NCBI GenBank assembly: GCA_945871915.1
Contig: CAMBXO010000004.1
Location: 124,001-188,000 of the forward strand
Source of the DNA: Singulisphaera sp. GP187
Lineage (GTDB): Bacteria > Planctomycetota > Phycisphaerae > Phycisphaerales > SM1A02
DNA length: 64,000 nt
Direction: 5' to 3'
How positions within the stretch are numbered: the first letter of the stretch is position 1; each line of letters begins with the position of its first letter. The notes beneath the pieces are model-generated. The model did not search any database and had not been told where the DNA came from. It saw only the letters and a list, made by a program, of their open reading frames with translations. Positions 34,518 through 43,919 of the stretch are shown here, piece after piece. The position numbers were made by a program, and so were the translations under genes.

Positions 34518-35778
34518 TCTCTCCACCAGCACCGGCGGAATCCATTCGCCAAATCCATTCTGGCTTGCAAGCGCCCCACCCGCGAACAGTGGCCTTCAAA
34601 TCCAGCGAGCCTTTGAAGCCGGCTGGGGTGGCGCGGTATGGAAAACACTTGGTGTTCCCATTCAGAATGTCAGCAGTCGGTTCGGCGGTCACACCATTCG
34701 AGGTGTGCAGGGAGCGGGATTCAGCAACATTGAACTCATCACGGACCGAACCCTGGAAGCGAATCTGCGAGAAATCGCAGAAACCAAGCGGCTTTTCCCT
34801 AAGAATCCGATCATCGTTTCGCTGATGGAGGAAACGGAGGCATCGTGGCGCGATCTGATCAAGCAAAGCATTGATGCTGGCGCCGATGGATTGGAACTGA
34901 ACTTTGGTTGTCCACACGGCATGTGTGAGCGCGGCATGGGCAGTGCAGTCGGACAAGAACCGGCGATCAACGAGCGCATCACATCGTGGGCGGTGAAATA
35001 CAGCACCGTTCCGGTTCTGGTGAAGCTCACTCCAAATGTCAGCGACATCGTTCCGCACGGCTTGGCCGCCAAGCGAGGCGGTGCGAAGGGTGTAAGTCTG
35101 ATCAACACCATCAAGAGCATCATCGGTGTGGACATTGACACTTTTGTTCCGCAGCCCGTCGTTCGAAATCAGAGCACCAACGGCGGATACTGCGGTGCCG
35201 CCGTGAAGCCCATCGCCTTGCACATGGTGGCAGCACTCGCTCGAGAGAAAGACTTTGGCCTTCCGATCAGCGGCATCGGCGGCATCACCAATTGGCGCGA
35301 CGCCGTGGAATTCATTTTGCTCGGCAGCAGCACGGTGCAAGTGTGCACCGAAGTGATGTTGCGCGGCTACCCCATCGTTCAGGACATGATTGATGGTCTG
35401 CAGCAGTACATGCGAACGCACCATTTTTCGCGTATCGATCAAATGATCGGTAAAGCCATTCCTGCTTACAGCGAATGGGGCGATCTTGACATGAACTATG
35501 AGACGGTGGCCAAGATCAATGCTGACAAGTGCATTGGCTGTCAGGTGTGTGTGGCGGCGTGCCACGATGGTGCCCATCAGTGCATCCATCCGCAGGAAGG
35601 CACGCGCGTTCCACGCATCGACGAAAGCGAATGCGTCGGCTGCAATCTTTGTCAGATTGTGTGTCCGGTTCCTGACTGCATCTCCATGGTGAGTGTTGAC
35701 AATGGACAGAAGCCGGCAAGCTGGAACGATCATGTCACTCACGGAACACAGTTGAGACCCAAGAAGGGCGTTCACTGA
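34510..35778 (+). CDS. preA: Dihydropyrimidine dehydrogenase (NAD+) subunit PreA
   Basis: 422 residues. A dihydroorotate-dehydrogenase-like FMN barrel occupies residues 1-330, with NPFWLASAPPANSG at the start, LNFGCPHGMCERGMGSAVGQ holding the active-site Cys loop, and GIGGITNWRDAVEFILLGSS binding FMN phosphate. Two 4Fe-4S ferredoxin motifs follow: CIGCQVCVAACHDGA and CVGCNLCQIVCPVPD. This is the catalytic subunit of the PreTA dihydropyrimidine dehydrogenase. It is followed after 20 bases by the beta-ureidopropionase gene, which has its own AAGGA site. Confidence 0.95.
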   Translation: MPDLSTSTGGIHSPNPFWLASAPPANSGLQIQRAFEAGWGGAVWKTLGVPIQNVSSRFGGHTIRGVQGAGFSNIELITDRTLEANLREIAETKRLFPKNPIIVSLMEETEASWRDLIKQSIDAGADGLELNFGCPHGMCERGMGSAVGQEPAINERITSWAVKYSTVPVLVKLTPNVSDIVPHGLAAKRGGAKGVSLINTIKSIIGVDIDTFVPQPVVRNQSTNGGYCGAAVKPIALHMVAALAREKDFGLPISGIGGITNWRDAVEFILLGSSTVQVCTEVMLRGYPIVQDMIDGLQQYMRTHHFSRIDQMIGKAIPAYSEWGDLDMNYETVAKINADKCIGCQVCVAACHDGAHQCIHPQEGTRVPRIDESECVGCNLCQIVCPVPDCISMVSVDNGQKPASWNDHVTHGTQLRPKKGVH

Positions 35779-35798
35779 TCTAAGACAAGGACCCGATC

Positions 35799-36677
35799 AT
35801 GACCACCAAGAGCAAAATTATTCGCTGCGGACTGATTCAATGCAGCAACCCACTCAATGACGAGAAGCGGCCTGTTGCAGAAATTCAAAAGGCGATGGTG
35901 GATAAGCACATCCCCATGATTGAGGAGGCCGGGAAGAAAGGCGTGCAGATTCTTTGCCTTCAAGAGATCTTCAATGGCCCCTACTTTTGCCCAAGCCAAG
36001 ATCCGCGCTGGTACGAAGGTGCCGAGGCGGTGCCTGGCCCAACAACCAATCTGATCGCCAGCATTGCAAAGAAATATTCCATGGTGGTCATCGTGCCGGT
36101 GTACGAACGCGAGATGAGCGGAGTTTTCTACAACACCGCTGCGGTCTACGACGCGGACGGTAGTTATCTTGGCAAGTACCGCAAGCAGCATCTTCCACAA
36201 GTCAATCCGGGTTTCTGGGAAAAGTTTTTCTTCAGGCCTGGCAACGGTGGTTACCCCGTCTTCAACACGCGCTATGCCAAGGTGGGCGTCTACATCTGTT
36301 ACGACCGACACTTTCCGGAAGGTGCTCGCTGCCTTGGACTGAATGGCGCCGAAATTGTTTTTAATCCATCCGCTACGGTCGCCGGGCTTTCTCAATACCT
36401 CTGGAAGATCGAGCAGCCTGCCCACGCAGTAGCCAACGGTTATTTCATGGGCTGCATCAATCGGGTCGGAACCGAAGCGCCGTGGAACATCGGAAAGTTT
36501 TATGGCAGCAGTTACTTTGTCAATCCACGCGGCGAAACGGTGGTGCAGGCAAGCGAGGACAAAGATGAACTGGTGGTGGCCGATCTTGATTTCGGCTTGA
36601 TCGAACAGGTTCGCAATGTCTGGCAGTTTTACCGGGATCGACGGCCCGAGGCGTACCCCGAGATTGTGCAACAATAG
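35799..36677 (+). CDS. Beta-ureidopropionase (nitrilase superfamily)
   Basis: 292 residues of the carbon-nitrogen hydrolase superfamily, hydrolysing N-carbamoyl-beta-alanine to beta-alanine, CO2 and ammonia (thymine derivative to 3-aminoisobutyrate). The Glu-Lys-Cys triad is seen in CLQEIFNGPYF, KYRKQHLPQV and VYICYDRHFPEGAR. The spacing and the FNGPYFCP and WEKFFFRPG signatures match beta-ureidopropionase/N-carbamoylputrescine amidase; position between preA and a dihydropyrimidinase settles the pyrimidine role. AAGGA lies 7 bases before the ATG. The next gene begins 5 bases after its stop. Confidence 0.9.
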   Translation: MTTKSKIIRCGLIQCSNPLNDEKRPVAEIQKAMVDKHIPMIEEAGKKGVQILCLQEIFNGPYFCPSQDPRWYEGAEAVPGPTTNLIASIAKKYSMVVIVPVYEREMSGVFYNTAAVYDADGSYLGKYRKQHLPQVNPGFWEKFFFRPGNGGYPVFNTRYAKVGVYICYDRHFPEGARCLGLNGAEIVFNPSATVAGLSQYLWKIEQPAHAVANGYFMGCINRVGTEAPWNIGKFYGSSYFVNPRGETVVQASEDKDELVVADLDFGLIEQVRNVWQFYRDRRPEAYPEIVQQ

Positions 36678-36682
36678 AGGCC

Positions 36683-38140
36683 ATGAGCGAGACCACACTG
36701 ATTCGCGGTGGAACGGTTGTGACGGCAGATCGCCAATGGCGCGCCGATGTGCTCGTTGCGGGCGAACGAGTTGCGGCTGTTGCCGAGAGTCTGCAGGCTC
36801 CAAGCGGCTGCACAGTTATTGATGCGGATGGCGCCTTTGTGCTTCCGGGTGGGATTGATCCGCACACGCACATGGAACTTCCATTTATGGATACGGTGAC
36901 CGCCGATGATTTCTTCACCGGCACTGCTGCTGCAGCATCAGGCGGCACCACCATGATCATTGACTTCTGCATTCCGTCTCCAAAGCAGAGTTTGCTTGAA
37001 GCCCTCAAGACATGGCACGCCCGCGCCAAAAAGGCTGCGACGGACTTTTCATTTCATATGGCCATCACGTGGTGGAGCGATCAAGTTCACGCAGAAATGG
37101 CTGAGGTGGTGAGATCGGGCGTGACAAGTTTTAAGCACTTTATGGCTTATAAAGGCGCCATCATGGTGGATGATGCCGTGCTGGTGCAGAGTTTCCTGCG
37201 AGCACGCGATCTTGGTGCTCTGTGCACGGTGCATGCCGAACATGGTGATCTGGTGGTTCATTTGCAGAATGAGTTGTTTCAGCGAGGAGTGACTGGGCCA
37301 GAGGGTCATCCGCTCTCGCGTCCACCTGCTGTGGAGGGTGAGGCAGCCAACCGAGCACTGGCCATTGCCAATGTTGTTGGCGTGCCGCTGTATGTGGTGC
37401 ACACCTCGTGCAGTGACGCACTGGATCCAATCATTCGCGCGCGTGGTGCTGGCCAGTGCGCCTTTGGCGAGGCGCTGGTGCAGCACCTTGTGGTCAATGA
37501 CAGCGTGTATCAAAATCCAAATTGGGATCAGGCCGCGCACCATGTCATGAGTCCGCCATTTCGGTCACCGGAACATCAAGCGGCGCTGTGGCGAGGATTG
37601 CAGGGCGGTGGAATTCAGGTGATTGGCACCGACCACTGCGTCTTTACTACAGAGCAGAGGCGAGCCGGGCGAGATGACTTTCGCAAAATTCCTAATGGCA
37701 CCGGCGGCGTTGAAGATCGCATGAGCGTCTTGTGGCATCACGGCGTCGGAACCGGGCGGCTGACGCCCAGCGAATTTGTCGCCCTCACCAGCACGAATGC
37801 GGCTCGCATTTTTAATTGTCATCCTCGCAAGGGAACCATTTCTGTGGGAAGCGATGCCGATCTTGTGGTGTGGGATCCCAAGGCAACCCGCACAATCCGC
37901 GCCGCAACGCACATGCAGAAAAATGACTTCAATGTGTTTGAAGGAATGCAGGTCACTGGAAACGCAGTCGTCACACTTTGCCGCGGCAAGGTTCTGTGGC
38001 AGAATGGAACCCTTCGCGCTGAACGCGGATGGGGACAGTTTGTTCCGCGAGCCAGTTTCCCGGATTATTCGCAAGCACTTGCCCGACGCACTTCACTGGC
38101 TCAACCAACCGCTGTCAAGCGATCAAGGAGTCCTTCATGA
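36683..38140 (+). CDS. Dihydropyrimidinase
   Basis: 485 residues, an amidohydrolase-fold cyclic amidase opening dihydrouracil or dihydrothymine. Ligands of the binuclear zinc centre are visible: GGIDPHTHMELP (two His), the carboxylated Lys in FKHFMAYKGAI, His in TVHAEHGDLV, His in YVVHTSCSDAL, and Asp in IGTDHCVF. D-hydantoinases have the same architecture, but the flanking genes favour dihydropyrimidinase. Its last four bases overlap the following dehydrogenase gene (ATGA), whose AAGGAG site lies inside this gene. Confidence 0.93.
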   Translation: MSETTLIRGGTVVTADRQWRADVLVAGERVAAVAESLQAPSGCTVIDADGAFVLPGGIDPHTHMELPFMDTVTADDFFTGTAAAASGGTTMIIDFCIPSPKQSLLEALKTWHARAKKAATDFSFHMAITWWSDQVHAEMAEVVRSGVTSFKHFMAYKGAIMVDDAVLVQSFLRARDLGALCTVHAEHGDLVVHLQNELFQRGVTGPEGHPLSRPPAVEGEAANRALAIANVVGVPLYVVHTSCSDALDPIIRARGAGQCAFGEALVQHLVVNDSVYQNPNWDQAAHHVMSPPFRSPEHQAALWRGLQGGGIQVIGTDHCVFTTEQRRAGRDDFRKIPNGTGGVEDRMSVLWHHGVGTGRLTPSEFVALTSTNAARIFNCHPRKGTISVGSDADLVVWDPKATRTIRAATHMQKNDFNVFEGMQVTGNAVVTLCRGKVLWQNGTLRAERGWGQFVPRASFPDYSQALARRTSLAQPTAVKRSRSPS

Positions 38141-39654
38141 CCGCCGTTTCACCCTCCTCCACTTTGGTCGGCCCCTTCTCTGGACGCAGCGACGACTTTG
38201 TTACCTATGCCACGGCTCGCAACTGGATTGGTGGCCTGTGGTGCGACCCCAAGAGCAACAAGAGCATTCACGATGTTCTGAATCCGCGTTTCGGAAAAGC
38301 GATTGCACAAGTCAAGCATGGCGGAACTGATGATGTGGATTCTGCTGCGAACACCGCTGCCAAGGCGGCACTGGAGTGGTCGCGCTGGCCGATTCGTGAT
38401 CGCGCGCATGTGTTGTACCGGCTGCGTGAACTCATGCTCAAGAACATCGACGAACTCAGTTGGCTGGTCAGCCATGAGAACGGGAAAGTGTTTGCAGAAG
38501 CGAAAGCGGAGGTTGAAAAAGGAATCGAGTGCGTGGAATTTGGTTGCTCGCTTCCAAATCTTGCCGCGGGAAATCATCTAGAAGTCAGCCGCGGCGTTGC
38601 GTGCGAGGTTGCGTATGCACCGCTTGGAGTTGTAGCGGGTGTGACACCCTTCAATTTTCCAATCATGGTGCCGCTGTGGATGCTTCCGCAGGCGCTGGTT
38701 GGTGGAAATGCGTTTGTGCTCAAACCGAGCGAACGTGTTCCGCTGTCAACGATGCGGCTTGCGGAACTTCTCAAGGATGCGGGGCTTCCGGCGGGCGTTC
38801 TGAACATTGTGCAAGGTGGAAAAGAGGTGGTGGAAGCGCTCTGCGATCATCCGCTAGTCAAGGCGATCGGATTCGTTGGTAGCACCAAGGTGGCCAAAGC
38901 TGTGTATGGCCGAGCCAGCATGCATGGAAAGCGTGCGCTCTGTTTGGGTGGAGCAAAGAATCATCTGATTGTGGTTCCCGATGCCGATCTTGAGATGACC
39001 GCCGAAAATGTGGTTGCGTCGTTTACGGGTTGTGCTGGCCAACGCTGCATGGCCGCAAGCGTGCTGCTGGCGGTTGGTGATGTTGATCACATTCTGAAAG
39101 CTGTACGAGATCGCGCGGCCAAAATCCAGATTGGCAAAGACCTTGGTCCAGTGACTTCACAAGCTGCTCGTGATCGAATCACGGGCTTCATTGATGCCGC
39201 TGAAAAGCAAGGCGCACGCATTGTGCTTGATGGCCGCAAGAGCAGCGCAACTTCCGGTGGTTTCTGGGTTGGCCCAACGATCGTGGACGGAGTCACGCCC
39301 GATATGCCCGTTGCGCGAGAAGAAATCTTTGGTCCAGTTCTTAGCGTGATGCGTGTGCCCAATTTGGATAAGGCCCTTGAGATTGAAAATTCCAATCCCT
39401 ACGGCAATGCAAGCAGCGTGTACACCAGCAGTGGCGACATTGCCCGGCGGGTCATGGCTCATGTCGAAGCAGGCATGTGTGGTGTCAACATTGGCGTGCC
39501 TGTTCCTCGTGAACCATTCGGTTTCGGCGGATGGAACGACAGTTGCTTTGGTGCGGGCAACATCACGGGGTGGGATGGCTACCGCTTCTGGACGCGACAG
39601 CGCAAGATCACTAGCAAATGGGCTCTCCAGCGTGATCAGAATTGGATGAGCTAG
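38137..39654 (+). CDS. mmsA: CoA-acylating methylmalonate-semialdehyde dehydrogenase
   Basis: 505 residues from the ATG at 38137, with AAGGAG 6 bases upstream and ATGA overlap. This aldehyde dehydrogenase converts methylmalonate semialdehyde to propionyl-CoA, or malonate semialdehyde to acetyl-CoA, with CO2 release and NADH. The CoA-acylating subgroup is shown by LGGAKNHLIV (Asn where other ALDHs keep the general-base Glu) and the nucleophile in CAGQRCMAAS. TPFNFPIMVPLWMLP is also typical. It finishes the pyrimidine route after transamination of beta-alanine. No further gene follows directly; a 265-base gap comes next. Confidence 0.93.
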   Translation: MTAVSPSSTLVGPFSGRSDDFVTYATARNWIGGLWCDPKSNKSIHDVLNPRFGKAIAQVKHGGTDDVDSAANTAAKAALEWSRWPIRDRAHVLYRLRELMLKNIDELSWLVSHENGKVFAEAKAEVEKGIECVEFGCSLPNLAAGNHLEVSRGVACEVAYAPLGVVAGVTPFNFPIMVPLWMLPQALVGGNAFVLKPSERVPLSTMRLAELLKDAGLPAGVLNIVQGGKEVVEALCDHPLVKAIGFVGSTKVAKAVYGRASMHGKRALCLGGAKNHLIVVPDADLEMTAENVVASFTGCAGQRCMAASVLLAVGDVDHILKAVRDRAAKIQIGKDLGPVTSQAARDRITGFIDAAEKQGARIVLDGRKSSATSGGFWVGPTIVDGVTPDMPVAREEIFGPVLSVMRVPNLDKALEIENSNPYGNASSVYTSSGDIARRVMAHVEAGMCGVNIGVPVPREPFGFGGWNDSCFGAGNITGWDGYRFWTRQRKITSKWALQRDQNWMS

Positions 39655-39919
39655 GGTCAGGCAGGCGTCCGAGGGTCGTTTACCTGCGTTGACGCATCTA
39701 GATCCCACTGCACATTTGATTTCGGGACTTGGCTTGGCACTCATGCCACCCAAAAGTGTCCAATAATTGACTTCGGATGTGGTTGTTTCCAAAAAAGAGA
39801 CGTATTTTTCAAACTAAATCAGTTTGATTGTTTGCGTTTTGAACATCTTGGTGTATGGTGCGGCGACCTCTTTTGGCGTTGTTCTCCACGTTCCTCACTT
39901 GAAGTTCTCAGGAAGTCCC

Positions 39920-40510
39920 ATGAATCGGAAATTAGTTGGCTGTTGTGTTTTCGCAGCGTTGTGCGCCGCATCGAATGCGAGTGCCGGTCTGTTTGTATCC
40001 ACTGGCAAGACCGGTGATCAAGTGCAATGCGACGTAAACCACACGCAGCATTGGACCTACTCGGTGTCGACCGATGTGTCTGGTATCGATGGTGCCCTCT
40101 TGACCATGAAGCGTGGTTCCCAGACCTCGAGTCAGATTTCCTTTGTGATTTTCGAGGGCACCTTTGATGCCTTTGGTAGTGCCACAAATCTGCTGAGCGT
40201 CACGCTGGCATCCAACAAGTTCACCCAATCATTCAATGGGGTTCAATTCAAGGCCACGGCAATATCACTCTTGGCTGGGCATGTTTACACCGCGGTCCTC
40301 TCCTCCAATGCAACGGATTCACAAAACAAGGCCTATTTCATTAAGGGTGGCAGCACAGTGCCGCTTCAATTTGTCAATAGTTCTGGCGACCCTGTTTTGG
40401 GTGGTTCAATCATTACGCCTCCAGTAACGCCTCCAGTACCAGCCCCTGGCACAGCCGTCCTTCTTGCAGCGGCAGGGCTTTGCGTACGCCGACGGCGAAT
40501 CGCTGGATAA
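39920..40510 (+). CDS. Secreted protein with PEP-CTERM-like anchor, copy 1
   Basis: 196 residues from the ATG at 39920 (the frame is open further upstream but the signal peptide MNRKLVGCCVFAALCAASNASA begins here). A ~130-residue beta domain with VQCDVNHTQHWTYSVS, ISFVIFEGTF and VYTAVLSSNA follows. The tail is VPAPGTAVLLAAAGLCVRRRR, a sorting signal of the planctomycete PEP-CTERM type processed by exosortase-like enzymes. It is a tandem paralogue of the next gene. The 265-base gap before it holds a small palindrome (CAAACT/AGTTTG at 39810-39826) that may be regulatory. Function unknown. Confidence 0.85.
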   Translation: MNRKLVGCCVFAALCAASNASAGLFVSTGKTGDQVQCDVNHTQHWTYSVSTDVSGIDGALLTMKRGSQTSSQISFVIFEGTFDAFGSATNLLSVTLASNKFTQSFNGVQFKATAISLLAGHVYTAVLSSNATDSQNKAYFIKGGSTVPLQFVNSSGDPVLGGSIITPPVTPPVPAPGTAVLLAAAGLCVRRRRIAG

Positions 40511-40735
40511 TTTGGCCTCACTGCGTTTCTGCTGAAACTTACGGTGGTTTCGTGATCGACCCGTCCTGTTTTTCTGCCGCGCGGGCAATAACAACACCGG
40601 TTTGAGCCAAATATCTGGGGTCCTTGGATTTGTGCTTCAACTTTCCTTGCAATTGATTGCTCGCCTCTGATTTCGGGTCACATTGCAGTCTGCGGGTCAG
40701 CCGCGTTTTGCCCGGAACTTTTGGAGGGAAAAGGA

Positions 40736-41305
40736 ATGAAATCAAAATTAATCGTTTGTGCCGGAGTTGTGGCATTTGGTGTGGCATCAGCCGCACGAGC
40801 CGCACTCTTTGTTTCAACTGACCAGACCGGTGCCAATGTGCAATGCGATGTCAAAAACACGCAGCACTGGACCTACTCGGTTTCTCAGGATGTGTCAGAC
40901 ATTGTTGGCGGTCTCTTCTCCATGAAGCGCGGACCGGCAACCTTCAGCACAATCTCGTTCGTCATCTTTGAGGGGACATTTGCCGACTACGGAACAAGTT
41001 CAAACTTGCTTTCCGTAACGCTTGGACCAAGCGACTTTACACAGCAATTTTCTCTTGTCGCGTTCTCGTCGACGCCGATTGAATTGGATGCAGGCAAGGT
41101 CTACACAGCGGTGCTCTCATCCAATGCTCCCGATCCGCAGAGCAGTGCCTATTTCATTAAAACAGGCAGCCTCATGTTCGTCGATGACACAGGCACTCCA
41201 GTCGGTGGAGGACCAAGCATCATTCCTCCCGTTCCTGCACCAGGTGCTGCGCTCCTTCTTGCGGCAGCAGGACTTGCTGCACGCAGGCGGCGGCTAAGAC
41301 GATAA
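40736..41305 (+). CDS. Secreted protein with PEP-CTERM-like anchor, copy 2
   Basis: 189 residues from the ATG at 40736, preceded by GGAGGGAAAAGGA. It aligns along its whole length with the gene before it: FVSTDQTGANVQCDVKNTQHWTYSVS, ISFVIFEGTF, LLSVTL, VYTAVLSSNAPDPQSSAYFIK. It ends in VPAPGAALLLAAAGLAARRRRLRR. So the two genes are a tandem duplication that has diverged considerably while keeping the anchor. Predicted to be cell-surface or exported. No known domain recognised. Confidence 0.88.
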   Translation: MKSKLIVCAGVVAFGVASAARAALFVSTDQTGANVQCDVKNTQHWTYSVSQDVSDIVGGLFSMKRGPATFSTISFVIFEGTFADYGTSSNLLSVTLGPSDFTQQFSLVAFSSTPIELDAGKVYTAVLSSNAPDPQSSAYFIKTGSLMFVDDTGTPVGGGPSIIPPVPAPGAALLLAAAGLAARRRRLRR

Positions 41306-41555
41306 GTCGCGGACCCCGGCGGGATTTTCTTCGGCTTCTTCGTTTGCAACCGAAGTCGTGGGAGACATTTTTATTGTGATACCTTGACACTCGATGCCTG
41401 TTGAGGTGCGAGAGCGAGAATGTGCCAGTGATGTGATTGCGGTATCGCTTCCCCAATTTCAATCAACGAACCGTGCCGCGTCTCAACAACGCATTCGCCT
41501 CACTGCATCAGCACATGTACCCGCCGCTCCTCAAAAGGTCCGCGATGGCGGACGC

Positions 41556-42539
41556 ATGTTGGACTCACACGGGCGAACGATTTTAGATCTGCGCATCAGC
41601 ATCACCGATCGGTGCAATTTTCGCTGCGTGTATTGCATGGATCCCGATGTGCAGTTTCAACGACCCGAAAACCTGCTGACACCCGCCGAAATCATCCGCG
41701 TGGCGCGTGTGGCTGAGACACTTGGTGTGCGCAAAATTCGCCTCACGGGCGGCGAGCCAACACTGCACCCGCAACTCACAGAGATTATTGCTGGCATTCG
41801 AGCCGAAACACAGGTGGAGATCGCCATGATCAGTAATGGGTCGCTGCTGACCCGCCACAAGCTGGCCCAATGGAAGCGAGCGGGGCTGAATCGAATGACG
41901 CTCAGCCTGGATTCCCTGCGAGCAGAGCGCTTTGCACGCCTGACCCGTTCAACCGTGACACCGGATGATGTTCTTGCGGCAATTGAACTGTGCCTCGCCG
42001 AGGGATTGACCCCGTTGAAGGTGAACGCGGTGCTTGTGCGCGATCAAAATGATGATGAAGCCGTTGAGTTGGCCCGATTGGCTCGAACCTTTGGCATTGA
42101 AGTGCGATTCATTGAGTTCATGCCGCTGGACTCTGCGCATGCATGGGACCGCTCGCGTGTAGTCACCGCCAAAGAGACCCGCGAAGCGATTGAAAGTGTT
42201 TTTCCATTGACGCCAACCGATGCCGACGAACCCCACAGCACCGCACGCACATTTTCTTTTGCGGATGGTTCGCCCGGACACATTGGATTTATTGCGCCGG
42301 TGAGCAATCCGTTTTGCGGTGCCTGTAGCCGGCTGCGTTTAACAGCGGACGGCCATGTGCGGCCCTGTCTCTTTAGCACACAGGAGTGGAGCGTGATGAG
42401 TGTGCTGCGAGGCGGCGGGAGTGATCAAGACCTGTCGAACTTTCTGATGGATGTGACGTGGACCAAACTTGCGGGGCACAACATTTCATCGCCGGCGTTT
42501 GTGCAGCCCGCTCGACCCATGTCTGCTGTAGGTGGCTGA
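41556..42539 (+). CDS. moaA: GTP 3',8-cyclase MoaA
   Basis: 327 residues from the ATG at 41556 (MLDSHGRTILDLRISITDRC, the usual MoaA beginning). It is a radical SAM enzyme starting molybdenum cofactor synthesis from GTP. The N-terminal cluster is C20-x3-C24-x2-C27 (CNFRCVYC), the SAM motif is TGGEPT, and the C-terminal second cluster is FCGACSRLRLTADGHVRPCLF. The protein ends in two Gly (SAVGG), the catalytic GG tail. The frame is open back to an ATG at 41394, which would add 54 residues of no recognised fold. It sits next to moeA. Confidence 0.94.
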   Translation: MLDSHGRTILDLRISITDRCNFRCVYCMDPDVQFQRPENLLTPAEIIRVARVAETLGVRKIRLTGGEPTLHPQLTEIIAGIRAETQVEIAMISNGSLLTRHKLAQWKRAGLNRMTLSLDSLRAERFARLTRSTVTPDDVLAAIELCLAEGLTPLKVNAVLVRDQNDDEAVELARLARTFGIEVRFIEFMPLDSAHAWDRSRVVTAKETREAIESVFPLTPTDADEPHSTARTFSFADGSPGHIGFIAPVSNPFCGACSRLRLTADGHVRPCLFSTQEWSVMSVLRGGGSDQDLSNFLMDVTWTKLAGHNISSPAFVQPARPMSAVGG

Positions 42540-42548
42540 GGCACACGC

Positions 42549-43820
42549 ATGACCGCGCCGCCGTCAATCGTTTCACTTTCTCCGCCTGCCTCGCCGCACG
42601 AAGCCTTGAAAGCAGTGTGTGACCGAGTTTCGACTGTGCCTACGGAACTGGTTCCGCTTGCCATGAGTCGTGGCCGCGTTGTGGCACAAACGATTTGTGC
42701 GGACCGTGACAGCCCACCGTTGCATGTGAGCGCCATGGATGGATACGCAATCCGCATGCAGGACCTCAAAGACATGGCCAGTGCGCATGGGCTTCCGATC
42801 GAAGCTGTTCACTCCGCCATCATTGGCCAACCCCCCGCCGCGATGCAGCCGGGATGTGCTCTGCACATTGCAACCGGTGCACCTGTTCCGATCGGGGCGG
42901 AGGCTGTCGTGCGCTATGAAGATGTGGCGATCACAAACCAACGCGTTCGTCTGACGGTGGACACATGCTCTGTCGCGCACGGTGCCAACATTCGCAAGCG
43001 AGGCGAGAACGCGCAACGCGGCGACACCATTGCACAGGCTGGCCAGCTCATTGGGCCGGGGCTCATTGGTGCCATGGCTTCATTTGGCGTTTCGCAGGTG
43101 TGCGTGAACCGTCGCGTTCGCGTGGCTTTGTTGACAACAGGCGATGAACTTGTGGGTGCGCATGAGCCAGTTCAGCCCTGGCACATCCGCGACAGTAACG
43201 GCCCAGTTCTCCAGTCGCTGCTTGGATCACATGCATGGATCGAAGTGGTCTCACACATTCGAGAACAAGATGATGCTGCCTCGCTCACCCACGCGCTCAA
43301 CCGAGCGTTGGACGATGCAGATGCGGTCATTGTGACCGGCGGCGTTTCGATGGGCCACAAGGATTTTGTGCCGCATGTCGTCAGCAAGGTGGGTGCTGAA
43401 ACTATTTTTCACAAGCTTCCGCAGAGGCCCGGGCGACCGATGCTTGCGGCAATTCGACCGTCTGTTGGAACCGAACCACCGCGATTGATCTTGGGGCTAC
43501 CTGGAAATCCTGTTTCCGTGATGGTGACCGCACGCAGACTTGGTCTAGGAATGCTTGGCGCCATGGCGGGGCTTTCCACTTTGCACTTTACGGGTCGCGC
43601 TCGCAACGTGGCCAACGCTGACGGCGCTTCAATTGCCATGTGGTGGTATCGACTGGTGACAGAGGGCGTAAACACCAGCGGGCACAGTGAACTTCGATTG
43701 CTTGGTGGCAAGGGCTCTGGCGACATCGCCTCGGCCGCATTAAGTATTGGGTTTATCGAGGTCGCGCCGAGGGAACCAACAACCAGCACGCACAACTTTT
43801 TCGCTTGGACCACTTCATAG
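42549..43820 (+). CDS. moeA: Molybdopterin molybdenumtransferase MoeA
   Basis: 423 residues. It inserts molybdate into adenylylated molybdopterin. Visible motifs are SAMDGYAIRMQDL, ATGAPVPIGAEAVVRYED, VRVALLTTGDELVG, ADAVIVTGGVSMGHKDFV and LILGLPGNPVSVMVT. The last ~60 residues correspond to domain IV. The start is 9 bases after the moaA stop, so the two are cotranscribed. No molybdoenzyme is encoded in the window, and moaC/moaE are not here, so the remaining steps must be encoded elsewhere. Confidence 0.94.
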   Translation: MTAPPSIVSLSPPASPHEALKAVCDRVSTVPTELVPLAMSRGRVVAQTICADRDSPPLHVSAMDGYAIRMQDLKDMASAHGLPIEAVHSAIIGQPPAAMQPGCALHIATGAPVPIGAEAVVRYEDVAITNQRVRLTVDTCSVAHGANIRKRGENAQRGDTIAQAGQLIGPGLIGAMASFGVSQVCVNRRVRVALLTTGDELVGAHEPVQPWHIRDSNGPVLQSLLGSHAWIEVVSHIREQDDAASLTHALNRALDDADAVIVTGGVSMGHKDFVPHVVSKVGAETIFHKLPQRPGRPMLAAIRPSVGTEPPRLILGLPGNPVSVMVTARRLGLGMLGAMAGLSTLHFTGRARNVANADGASIAMWWYRLVTEGVNTSGHSELRLLGGKGSGDIASAALSIGFIEVAPREPTTSTHNFFAWTTS

Positions 43821-43919
43821 CAACTCGACTCATGCGAAGCGATGGAAGCCTGCGGCTTGGTGGCCCAGATTAGGTACGCTGACTTTCATTCGCGGCGTCT
43901 TGAACCACGAACACACTTC

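Noticed and set aside
34480-35775. A 431-codon open frame antisense to preA
   Set aside because: It lies exactly over a well-supported PreA gene with complete motifs; such long antisense frames arise from codon bias in high-GC genes. Its product has no recognisable motif.
35772-36803. A 343-codon frame antisense to beta-ureidopropionase
   Set aside because: Shadow of a gene with an intact Glu-Lys-Cys triad; no start signal or family resemblance.
39810-39826. Palindrome CAAACT-AAATC-AGTTTG as terminator for mmsA
   Set aside because: It is AT-rich, about 155 bases from the mmsA stop and lacks a strong T tract; more likely chance or an operator.
41306-41393. Possible molybdenum-cofactor riboswitch before moaA
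   Set aside because: Only one 6-bp stem (CTTCGG/CCGAAG) with a long loop is visible; the multi-helix Moco motif cannot be recognised.
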